Part shown: one piece after another, positions 16,701 to 21,359 of the stretch
Numbering within the stretch: position 1 is the first letter of the stretch
Layout of the letters: each line of letters opens with the position of its first letter
Assembly: GCA_964402115.1 (NCBI GenBank)
Contig: CAYOBW010000112.1
Span: forward strand, 1 to 22,143
DNA length: 22,143 nucleotides
Reading direction: 5' to 3'
Source: CAYOBW01 sp964402115
GTDB taxonomy: Bacteria > Verrucomicrobiota > Kiritimatiellia > UBA8416 > CAYOBW01
Notes under the pieces: model-generated
The model's database searches: none
Told to the model about the DNA's origin: nothing
What the model saw: the letters and a program-made list of their open reading frames with translations, nothing else
Program-made: the position numbers and the translations under genes

Positions 16701-18670
16701 CCGTCGCCCTGCTCCGCGTGAGAGATCCGGTCATCGTCGCGCAACCGGCGGATTGCTACGGGACGCCGGGGACGGAAGTCTCCTTCGCCGTGACGGCTGT
16801 CGGCACGGACTTGCGCTACCTGTGGCGCAGGCATGGGGTCGCGCTGCCGAACGCAACCGGGGCGCTGGTTCGCGTGGTGCTGACCGGCGCCGCGGACGCC
16901 GGCGCCTATGATGTCGTGGTCGCGGGCCGCTACGGGGTTGCGACCAGCGCCGTGGCCCGGCTGGAAATGCCGCCGGCGGTGGACACCGGCTTCGATCCAG
17001 GGGCGAATGGCGATGTGTATGCCCTGACCGTCGAGGCGGACGGAGGTATCCTGGTGGGCGGCAGTTTTCGGACCCTGGCCGGCACGACCCGCAACCGCCT
17101 GGCGCGTCTCCGTGCGGATGGCTCGCTGGACGCGGGTTTCAACCCCAATGCCGGCGGGGCGGTCTACGCCATGGCCACGCAACCCAGCGGCGAGATCCTG
17201 GTGGGTGGCGGCTTCACCACGCTCGGCGGCCTGGCGCGCCAGCACCTCGCCCGGCTCCGCGCCGATGGCGCGCCGGACAGCGCGTTCGTGCAGGATGCCG
17301 ACAGCGATGTGTACGCGCTGACGCCGCAAGCCGACGGCAAGATTCTCGTGGCTGGCGCGTTCACCACGCTGGGTGGCCAACCGCGGCAGCGTCTGGCCCG
17401 GCTCCATCCGGACGGCACGCTCGATGCCACGTTCGCGCCGGCTGTGGACGATGCCGTCTGGACGCTGGCCGTGCAGCCCGATGGCGCTGTCCTGCTTGGT
17501 GGCGCGTTCCTGACCGTGAATGGCCAACCGCGCCGCCGCCTGGCACGGCTGAATGCCGCAGGCGTGCTCGATAACGGTTTCAGTCCGGGCGCCAGCAACA
17601 TCGTCTATGCCCTGACGCTTCAGGCCGACAACCGGATTCTGGTCGCCGGTCTGTTCACAGCGCTCGCCGGCCAGGTGCGCAACCGTCTGGGCCGCCTTGC
17701 GGCTGACGGCGGGCTCGATCCCGGGTACAACCCCAACGCCGACGGCTGGATCACTTCGTTGGCGCTGCAGACGGACGGACGGCTGCTCGTGGCCGGCAGC
17801 TTCACCGCGGTGGGCGGGTTGGCAAGGAACCGTCTGGCGCGGTTGCACCCGGACGGCACGCCCGATGCCGGATTCACCCCCGGTGCGAACAGCTACGTCT
17901 ACGCCTTGGCGGTGCAGGCCGATGGCAGTGTGCTGGCAGGGGGTATCTTCACGACGCTCGGGGGCCAGTCGCGCGACCGCCTGGCGCGCATCGGCAGCTC
18001 TGGCCTGGCAATCAGCCGCCTGGTCTGTACCCCCGGGCGGCTCGCGTGGCAGCGTGGCGGTAGCGTGCCCGAGGTGTACGCGGCCAGCTTCGCCCATACG
18101 CCTGACGGGGAGCGCTGGACCGCGCTCGGGTCGGGAACGCGCGCGGCGGACGGCTGGATACTGGAAGGGGTAACCGTGACTACCGGAACATTCCGTGTCC
18201 GTGGCAGTGTCGCGGGCGGTTACCGCAACGGCTCGGTCGGCAGCGTCACGGCCACCTGTGTGGGCGACGTGGACAACGATGGCGTGCCCGACTGGTGGAC
18301 CGCCCGGCATTTCGGGCACGCGCAGGGCATGAGCAACGATCTTTCACGTGCGGGCGACGATGCGTCGGGCACTGGCCAGGACAATCTCTTCAAGTATGTG
18401 GCGGGCTTGGACCCGACGAACGCGGTGTCCCGCTTCCGGCTGCGCATCGAGCCCGGTACGGTTGCCTCGCAAGGGCCGCGCCTGGTTTTCGGGCCCCACC
18501 GGCAGGATCGCGTGTATCGCATCCTGAGTTGCCGTGGGTTGGTGGACAGCGCCGTCTGGACCGACCTGTCGGCGGCCCTCACCAACGATGTGGGCGAAGA
18601 ACGAACCGTGACGGACCTGCACGCCGATCCCCTTCGCGCATTCTACCGGGTTCGCATAGCCGTGCCGTAA
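7793..18670 (+). CDS. Giant secreted protein: six 7-repeat delta-60 propellers with Ig-like domain pairs
   Basis: 3625 residues. The GTG at 7793 follows GGAAGGA with suitable spacing, and residues 1-38 form a signal peptide (hydrophobic VALGLACGGAA, likely cut after GRA). Delta-60 repeats (DUF5122-type; core VYALALQPDGRILVGGAF ... LARLxxDGTLDxxF) occur in six blocks: residues about 41-373, 641-981, 1247-1589, 1854-2193, 2458-2797 and 3062-3400, seven repeats in each. Every block is followed by a linker of about 92 residues (W.RGG.APEV ... FEHT.DG..W..LGAG.R ... R.RGY..G...NGS). Blocks 1-5 then carry two Ig-like domains (YQWRKDG ... AGxYDVVVxNAYG). In these the F-strand cysteine of classical Ig folds is replaced, so no canonical disulfide is expected. 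The end (about 3493-3625) has the acidic DVDNDGVPDWW motif (possible calcium site) and LDPTNAVSRF. The likely role is adhesion or surface binding; no enzyme motif is visible. It seems to be transcribed alone and is followed by a hairpin. Confidence 0.92.
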   Translation: MKARRGDRSNQGGCRGWVAAGRVALGLACGGAATGRAQQATLDAFNPDPGPSVATLVEQPDGRVLIGGDFSGRSGSLGQWLARVTSDGAADPRFPGGAAAALVRGLAVLDDGRCLVAGGVLQRLLADGTLDATFGPPANLQWIYGLAVQPDGRLIVGGIFTVYDAITHLNIVRLWPDGALDRGFTTEADRDVYAVALQPDGKILLGGAFTHIGATPRSCLARLDADGALDASFAAEAADYVYCFAVQPDGGVLVGGVFTAVGGQQRLRLARLHADGALDQSFAPAFDGGVHSLALQADGKILVAGAFDTVNGQACSSLARLNADGSRDESVTPNTLASPFVASAVALQADGGILVGGTFNYFGGANRNAAARLINTYPATDALTYNAGTLLWQRGGAAPEVWRTAFEHTADGVLWSALGAGAWSAQGWRLSGVTAPLGTIRARGYAVGGLFDSSSWFVETAIGAPVVANAPESSTSDFGGAAAFAVRALGSAPLRYQWRHDGTALTDASSVSGATTTALRVTGVTGGAAGNYDVVVQNAYGATTSRVATLRVRDPLIVTQPASQSTTLGGAGAFRVAAVGTELTYQWRKDGVLLTGATASTLSVTNVTRASAGAYDVAVCGTFACVTSATAYLSVRLALPEEGFAPDLPAAIQAIALQPDGRILLAGVVSLTRRPYLVRLHANGGRDAAFNPAPASSSFEAVMHALALQADGMILVSGDFMTIGGQPSSYLARLRPDGTRDPTFTPALGYFAQALAVQADGRILIGGPFTTVNGQARSSLARLHADGTLDETFAPSLNNAVSAIAIEPDGDLLVAGSFTTVNGQAHGGLARIKPDGTVDAAWAPSVGSQVYSLALQPDGRIVLGGSFATVNGAARSYLARLNADGTTDAGFVPVLNWAGFVYALTLQADGRILAGGKFTTVNGATRNRLARFLPNGALDPSFDVGTDQPVTAVLLQPDGAVLVGGDFDTIAGASHRRFGRVSNPDSATESLDYDGARIQWARGGAAPELGRVHFEHTADGSTWTALGAGVRTAQGWTLDAADLALGTIRALGYAVGGRYDGSPALVARAIGAPTIITTFETCATNAGATVAFAARALGSEPRACQWWHNGVAVADGDGTTGALTETLRLASVTGDDAGDYALVASNVYGLATVAVAHLDVRDPFISVQPTNWSGRLGGAAAFTVQAAGADLRYQWRRHGVALPDATTATLALSAIQGQDVAPYDVVVSSAYGCATSSVARLLVNLAAVDPLFNPSCGSQLTDQVFTLAPLPDGGILVGGAFTRLGGQSRANLGLLDAGGALVPTFHPDANDTVFALTPLLDGRMLVGGKFTVIGGQTRNRLALLAADGTLDPTFKPSAGSVVYALVPQPDGCVLVGGDFTTLGGQTRNRLGRLQADGTLDATFAPSLNGRVYTVALQADGRIVVGGEFFAVNSVSRTYLARLLPDGSLDPGFAPVLDAAVRTVALQADGAILLGGAFTTVNGSARARLARLAANGVLDPGFNPGPDGVPFALAIQTDGGVVVGGGFTKLGGCPCRRLGRLGADGGLDPAFLPEPGGDVYGLALQTDGSILAGGGFTTLGGEARARVGRLSGVGAATNALSADTAAVYWRRAGTAPEVQRTTFEHTRDGETWQMLGAGLRTAGGWTFATTNAQAGTVRVRGYTSGSYGNGSCVFIEDYVGSPLIARQPAACTVRAGDTAVFTVGSPGAGPCTYRWRKAGVWLEEGPHGQGVLTATLRIVDALGGDAGGYDVVLANAYACTTSRVAELTVIDPAILVQPASQPGNRGGSNTLAVVAAGADLRYRWFRNGAPVPDAGAAALTIVNPGADDVGDYTVVVAGTYGCVTSAVAQLSLNLTALDPTYAPPVASLVRALAVQGDGSLLVGGDFTTLCGLPRNRCARLHPGGTLDGAFDPNANGVVRVILAQADGAVLLGGDFALVGAQTRLNLARIRPDGTVDPQFNPAMGGVVRALAELPDGQLLVGGDFTTVGGQTRGYLARLAANGALDTAFAPSLNSRVQTLAVQTDGRIVIGGEFTTVAGQPRSRLARLEADGTLDGAFAPAASANVVTLAVQADGRIVVGGDFTTLNGAPRNHLARLWSDGTLDAGYDPNVVGSVYTLVLQTDGALLVGGSYTTVGGQPRRGLARLRPDGALDPACDPATDGGVYALAMQGDGAILLGGDFATVAGEPRADLARLTNVTPAVESLTCDGSTIVWRRQGGLPECWRAAFAYAVDGATWAVLGAGTRTPDGWVLRDVSAPLGAVLARGFLSSGTGNGSGGLLVAAVGAPGVLQAPTNVTHLAGSDATLKALVLSSAPLTYRWHKAGAPLTDDAHIQGATTAVLRVLGVLGADGGDYDVVAANAYGCVTTAVAVVRVLDPAIASQPAHATRQPGEAVVFGVTAIGTALGYRWRKDGQFLPDATGSVLTVGSLQAADAGGYDVVVEGAYGSLTSAVARLAVNRTTRDPLFAPAADGAVRAIFVQPDGRVTIGGDFTAVAGQTRGCLARFEAHGALDAAFAPAVTGAVHALAMQADGRLVVGGAFTTVGGLPRNRLVRLEPGGTPDAGFDPNANGPVRTVAAQADGRILVGGAFSAVKGQTRHNLARLNADGSLDAAFSVVANGEVQALAVQTDGRIVVGGSFTQLAYTPRSRLGRLSASGALDTLFNPIVDGPVYTIVEQADGRIVIGGAFTTVGGLARRRLARLEAGGAVDPTFAPPADGTVWSLALQADGGLLVGGDFSSIGGQPCNRLARLAADGAPDLAFAPDADATVYALALQRDGAILAGGGFTTLAGAPCPCGARLHNTAPAVEATRFDTAGIVWRRGGTAPEVWRAFFEHSADGVAWSPLVAGARTHGGWQAPWSGVTGGIVRVRGFAAGGCGNGSGVVVERIVDDLALAAQPLGCTNAAGTWASFDVSVLGLGAVVYRWRKDGVPLADGECTAGAATPTLRVGPVYGGDAGAYDVVVVGAGATVTSAVALLRVRDPVIVAQPADCYGTPGTEVSFAVTAVGTDLRYLWRRHGVALPNATGALVRVVLTGAADAGAYDVVVAGRYGVATSAVARLEMPPAVDTGFDPGANGDVYALTVEADGGILVGGSFRTLAGTTRNRLARLRADGSLDAGFNPNAGGAVYAMATQPSGEILVGGGFTTLGGLARQHLARLRADGAPDSAFVQDADSDVYALTPQADGKILVAGAFTTLGGQPRQRLARLHPDGTLDATFAPAVDDAVWTLAVQPDGAVLLGGAFLTVNGQPRRRLARLNAAGVLDNGFSPGASNIVYALTLQADNRILVAGLFTALAGQVRNRLGRLAADGGLDPGYNPNADGWITSLALQTDGRLLVAGSFTAVGGLARNRLARLHPDGTPDAGFTPGANSYVYALAVQADGSVLAGGIFTTLGGQSRDRLARIGSSGLAISRLVCTPGRLAWQRGGSVPEVYAASFAHTPDGERWTALGSGTRAADGWILEGVTVTTGTFRVRGSVAGGYRNGSVGSVTATCVGDVDNDGVPDWWTARHFGHAQGMSNDLSRAGDDASGTGQDNLFKYVAGLDPTNAVSRFRLRIEPGTVASQGPRLVFGPHRQDRVYRILSCRGLVDSAVWTDLSAALTNDVGEERTVTDLHADPLRAFYRVRIAVP
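7913..17992 (+). repeat. Higher-order coding repeat: six super-units of about 1.81-1.82 kb
   Basis: The proline of the linker motif APE falls at residues 399, 1007, 1615, 2219, 2823 and 3426, so successive units are 608, 608, 604, 604 and 603 residues apart. Delta-60 blocks lie at 7913-8911, 9713-10735, 11531-12559, 13352-14371, 15164-16183 and 16976-17992. Ig pairs lie at 9188-9712, 11012-11530, 12836-13351, 14648-15163 and 16460-16975. Within a block the period is about 49 codons. The units are clearly diverged at the DNA level, so this is an old, length-conserved amplification rather than recent copying. Confidence 0.9.
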
Positions 18671-18705
18671 CCACCGGGAACGGCGAAGAAAGGCAAGACA
18701 TTCCG

Positions 18706-18735
18706 CCCTCTCCCACTGCTCCCGCTGGGAGAGGG
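18706..18735 (+). terminator. CCCTCTCCCA/TGGGAGAGGG palindrome after the giant gene
   Basis: A perfect 10-bp stem (18706-18715 with 18726-18735) lies 36 bases after the TAA at 18668-18670 and is followed by ACGGGGTGAGGG. This is the widespread intergenic palindrome often mistranslated as PHPNPLP..GEG. It may end transcription, but it has no T-run. Confidence 0.5.
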
Positions 18736-18880
18736 ACGGGGTGAGGGTTGTGGGCAGAGCCCACATTGGGTGGATCCCGGAAGCTGTTGGTGTTGCGTTC
18801 GGGAACCGTTTCCAGGTTTTCCGTGCGGCCGCTGGCCGCGGTGCGAAAGATCGGCCTGAGGGCGGCCTGCGGGTGCCGTG

Positions 18881-18896
18881 CCCCGGAGCGGAACGC
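18881..18896 (+). repeat. Half copy of the CCCCGGAGCGG hairpin repeat
   Basis: CCCCGGAGCGGAACGC is identical to the reverse complement of 3024-3039 but lacks the TTTG loop and second arm, so it cannot form the hairpin. It is a truncated member of the family seen at 2953-3039. The rest of 18736-18950 shows nothing I can assign. Confidence 0.5.
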
Positions 18897-19027
18897 GATG
18901 CCCCCCGCGGGATGGTGGAAGGTGGAGGGCCTTTTCTTCTCTCCTGGAGGGATGACGGCCTCGGCGCCGGGCAGGTTCCCCGTATACACGAACTGGCACC
19001 CCTTCGCGAGGGACTGCCGGTGGGCAG

Positions 19028-19383
19028 CAGGGCAAACGCATCTTATCCCACTGAGATCTGTCGGGTGTTGACCCGGATAGGGCACCGCCCTGCCCTGAAC
19101 CCGCCGAAAGGCCGCCGGAGCCGATCCGGCGCGACCCCACCGCCCGGGGCGACGGCCCTGCACGGCGGGGCTGTGAACAGTGAATCAGGCCATCCCGTCA
19201 TCCTGAGCGCAGCGAAGGATCTCGGCGTACCCGCCGCGCGGCAGGCGGGCGAGCGGGTACGGGCGGGCGCCCCGCCTGGCGGCGGGAGATCCTTCGCTGC
19301 GCTCAGGATGACGAGGAGGGAAGCTCGGGTTGACGCGTTCTTTTCAACGGCAAAAGTTCGAGGGATGAGATGCGTTTGCCCTG
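19028..19383. mobile_element. 356-bp MITE-like or deleted insertion sequence with terminal repeats and target duplication
   Basis: The ends are inverted: CAGGGCAAACGCATCTTATCCC at the left (19028-19049; 22 bases with one mismatch to the right end) and GGGATGAGATGCG ... GCCCTG at the right (19362-19383); the outer 16 bases pair perfectly. The same 10 bases, CGGTGGGCAG, flank it at 19018-19027 and 19384-19393, as expected of a target-site duplication, and the interrupted sequence (amrS-like) resumes on the other side. There is no transposase gene inside, so it would be moved in trans. Ends beginning CAGGG and 8-10-base duplications recall the ISAs1 family; that assignment is from memory and unverified. 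Confidence 0.7.
19196..19313. repeat. Perfect 28-bp inverted repeat with structured centre
   Basis: The 28 bases at 19196-19223 (CGTCATCCTGAGCG ... GGATCTC) are the exact reverse complement of 19286-19313. The 62-nt centre also folds: GTACCCGC at 19227 and GCGGGTAC at 19253 pair. Translated, the arms give the familiar spurious peptides VILSAAKDL and RSFAALRMT, known from intergenic repeats in many phyla. The whole unit lies inside the 356-bp element. Confidence 0.85.
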
Positions 19384-19409
19384 CGGTGGGCAGCCTGCAG
19401 GGTGGTGAC

Positions 19410-19446
19410 GGCTACGACGTTGTTGCCGAAGCGGCGTACGGCGGCC
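19410..19446 (+). pseudogene. Scrap of Ig-like-domain coding sequence
   Basis: These 37 bases match 15092-15128 of the giant gene at 34 positions. Read on the plus strand they give GYDVVAEAAYGG, the F-G region of its Ig domains (GGYDVVVEGAYGS). Upstream, CTGCAGG is shared by the amrS-like fragment and by the Ig sequence (15071), so the junction may have formed by recombination at this short word. The piece overlaps the 3' end of the uma2-like gene on the other strand. Confidence 0.55.
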
Positions 19447-20041
19447 GGCCCTCTTTCACCATCTCCACCCGCTCCTCGGGCGGGATGGGGAAGTCGAACA
19501 CCTCGGCCAGCCGAATCTCCAGGCCCGGAAACACCCGGCTCTTCAACAGCCCCTCGCGCTCATACGCCGCGTCGAGCCGGTAGCCGTTGTCGGTCAGTAC
19601 AAACACCTCCGCCATCCAGGGATAGGGCGTGACGAGCCAGACCTCCCCGACGCCGTGCCGGGCGTACAACGGCAGCTTGCGCACCCGGTCGAACGCAGAG
19701 GTCGAGGGCGAAAGGACCTCCACCACCAGCGTGGGCGCACCCTCGATGTGACTGCCGCGACACTGCTGCGGATCGCATACCACGGCGATGTCCGGCTGAA
19801 ACACGTCCACATCCGACAGCTTCACATCCACCGGCGACGGGAAGACCCTGCAATCCTTGCCGCGGAAGAACAGGGTGAGTTGTACCGACAACTGGAGCTG
19901 CACCGTCTGATGGTTCAGACTGGGCGCAGGGCTCATGTCGAAGGCCTCGCCCCCGACGAGTTCCCACCGCTTGCCGTCAGCCCAATGCCGATAGTCGTCC
20001 CAAGTGTGCGGGAGCTTGCGGGCAGTAGATTCGGTGCTCAT
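19412..20041 (-). CDS. Uma2-family PD-(D/E)XK nuclease-like protein
   Basis: The 209-residue product has the Uma2 (DUF820) pattern: WELVGGEAFDMSPAP with a following H (26-44), VFQPDIAVVCD (80-90), LVVEVLSPSTSAFDRVRK (105-122) and YARHGVGEVWLVTP (126-139). The acid residues at 84 and 108 and the lysine at 122 fit the restriction-endonuclease-like fold. Biological roles of Uma2 proteins are poorly known. The ATG at 20041 (MSTESTARK) has GGGG seven bases upstream. It lies 68 bases downstream of amrS on the same strand and could be co-transcribed. The last dozen residues (about 199-209, RPPYAASATTS) are read from the antisense of the Ig-like scrap at 19410-19446, so the original stop codon may have been lost. 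Confidence 0.85.
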   Translation of the reverse strand: MSTESTARKLPHTWDDYRHWADGKRWELVGGEAFDMSPAPSLNHQTVQLQLSVQLTLFFRGKDCRVFPSPVDVKLSDVDVFQPDIAVVCDPQQCRGSHIEGAPTLVVEVLSPSTSAFDRVRKLPLYARHGVGEVWLVTPYPWMAEVFVLTDNGYRLDAAYEREGLLKSRVFPGLEIRLAEVFDFPIPPEERVEMVKEGRPPYAASATTS

Positions 20042-20109
20042 GAGATTACCCCACGCGTATTGTGATCGGATCGCATACAGAAAAACGCCGTCCAACGCAA
20101 CCGATTTCC

Positions 20110-21252
20110 CTACTGCCAGACGCCCGGGATCTTCGTCCCACACTGGGGGCAGCGGCCCTGGGCGAGGGCGGCGGAGAGCACGGCCTGGCCATACCGTTCG
20201 AGGACGCGGGTGCGGCAGTGCGGGCAGTAGGTGCTGTCCCCCTCGGCGCCGGGCAAGTTCCCGGTGTACACGAACTGGCACCCCTCCGCGAGGGCCTGCT
20301 GGCGGGCAGCCTGCAGGGTGGCGACGGGCGTCGGCGGCAGGTTGAGCAGTTTGTAGGCGGGATGGAAGCGCGTGAAGTGCAGCGGCACCGCCGGCCCCAG
20401 CTCCTTCGCGATCCACGCGGCCAGGCGTTTCAGCTCGTCCCGGTTGTCGTTCAGCGTGGGAATGACCAGCACGACAATCTCGAACCAGATGCCGCCGTCC
20501 TTCAGGCGTTTGAGCGTCTCCAGCACGGGCAGCAGGCGGGCGTTGCAGACGCGCGCGTAGAACGCCTGCGAGAAGGCCTTGAGGTCGATCTTGACCGCGG
20601 TCAGCAGCGGCAGCAGGGCCCGCAGGGGGGCCGCTTGGATCGAGCCGTTGCTCACCATGACGCTGCCCAAGCCGCGCGCGCGTGCCGCGCGGGCGCAATC
20701 GGCCACGTACTCGTAGAACACGATCGGCTCGCTGTAGGTGAAGGCGAGCGCACGGGCGCCGGCCTGCGCCGCCAGTTCGGCCACGCGCTCCGGCGGGAGG
20801 TAGGCGGCGGGCAGATCCTCGGGCCTGGCCTGGGAGATGTCGTAGTTCTGGCAGAAGGAGCAGTTGAGGTTGCAGCCCGCCGTGGCCAGCGAGAAAGCCT
20901 TGGAGCCGGGGTACACGTGGAAGAAGGGCTTTTTCTCGATCGGGTCGTTGTGCAGGGTGACCGGGCGCCCGTAGACCAGGCTGTAGAGCCGGCCGGCGCG
21001 GTTCTCGCGCACGCCGCAGTGGCCGCGCTTGCCGGGCTCGATGGCGCAGCCGCGCGGGCAGAGCTGGCACTGCACCTTGCCGTTGTCCCTGGGCTCGTAG
21101 TACAGGGCCTCGTGCAGCGGCGCGCCCCCGGGGCCGGTCGGGGTGCCCCCCGTTTCCGCGGGCGCGGCAGCCGCAGCGCTCCACGCGCCGCCCGCCGTCG
21201 CCGCCAGGGCGCCGGACGCGCACAGGAACTCGCGCCTGGAAATCGGGGTCAT
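20110..21252 (-). CDS. amrS: AmrS-type radical SAM protein with Tat signal
   Basis: 380 residues. The N-terminus SRREFLCASGALAATAGG (5-22) is a twin-arginine signal, so export across the inner membrane is predicted. Residues 62-79 hold CQLCPRGC and a further cysteine (C79). The radical SAM triad CNLNCSFC is at 127-134, followed by TYSEPIVF (172-179) and IDLKAF (222-227). The tail has two paired cysteines, CPHC (343-346) and CPQC (368-371), a zinc-ribbon-like end. This matches the radical SAM member of the AmmeMemoRadiSam system, whose reaction I cannot state with certainty. The partner Memo and AMMECR1 proteins are not in the window. AAAGGA lies seven bases before the ATG. A radical SAM enzyme outside the cytoplasm would need folding with its cluster first, which Tat permits. 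Confidence 0.88.
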   Translation of the reverse strand: MTPISRREFLCASGALAATAGGAWSAAAAAPAETGGTPTGPGGAPLHEALYYEPRDNGKVQCQLCPRGCAIEPGKRGHCGVRENRAGRLYSLVYGRPVTLHNDPIEKKPFFHVYPGSKAFSLATAGCNLNCSFCQNYDISQARPEDLPAAYLPPERVAELAAQAGARALAFTYSEPIVFYEYVADCARAARARGLGSVMVSNGSIQAAPLRALLPLLTAVKIDLKAFSQAFYARVCNARLLPVLETLKRLKDGGIWFEIVVLVIPTLNDNRDELKRLAAWIAKELGPAVPLHFTRFHPAYKLLNLPPTPVATLQAARQQALAEGCQFVYTGNLPGAEGDSTYCPHCRTRVLERYGQAVLSAALAQGRCPQCGTKIPGVWQ

Positions 21253-21359
21253 GGAATCGTCCTTTCGGTCACGTGCCGCGCATAGTCTACCACGCCATTC
21301 AGGCGGCGCAACGGGCTTTCAGCTTGAATTCGCCCCGGCGAGCTCTTAGCTTCTCACCC
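21253..21359. promoter_or_regulatory. Divergent intergenic region between amrS and atpA
   Basis: This 107-base gap must contain the promoters of both genes if neither is expressed from further away. For amrS a weak candidate is TTGCGC, 16 bases, TAGACT on the minus strand (around 21310-21283). For atpA I see no convincing boxes. Confidence 0.35.

Larger units (their letters stand above)
18955..19405 (-). pseudogene. Broken fragment of an amrS-like gene, split by an inserted element
   Basis: Read on the minus strand, 19027-18957 encodes AAHRQSLAKGCQFVYTGNLPGAE, against AARQQALAEGCQFVYTGNLPGAE in the intact amrS (residues 315-337). The piece 19384-19405 continues the similarity upstream (GGGCAGCCTGCAGGGTGG, as at 20304-20321). 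The two pieces are separated by the 356-bp element at 19028-19383. In the shared GCQFVYTGNLPGAE core the DNA differs only at silent positions (TAC/TAT, ACC/ACG, TTG/CTG), so the fragment probably comes from a once-functional relative rather than a fresh copy. Only about 30 codons remain, with no start or stop. Confidence 0.65.

Noticed and set aside
7913..17992. CRISPR-like regular repetition
   Set aside because: The repeats are in-frame coding units of about 147 bases, diverged at the DNA level, without constant repeats and unique spacers.
14732..18319. 1195-codon open frame antisense to the giant gene
   Set aside because: The product is rich in R, A, G, H and P with no domain; it mirrors the GC-rich third-position bias of the repeated sense gene.
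18741..19583. 280-codon open frame on the plus strand
   Set aside because: It runs through the amrS-like debris, the 28-bp inverted repeat and the antisense of uma2; its peptides VILSAAKDL and FAALRMT are classic products of translating intergenic repeats.
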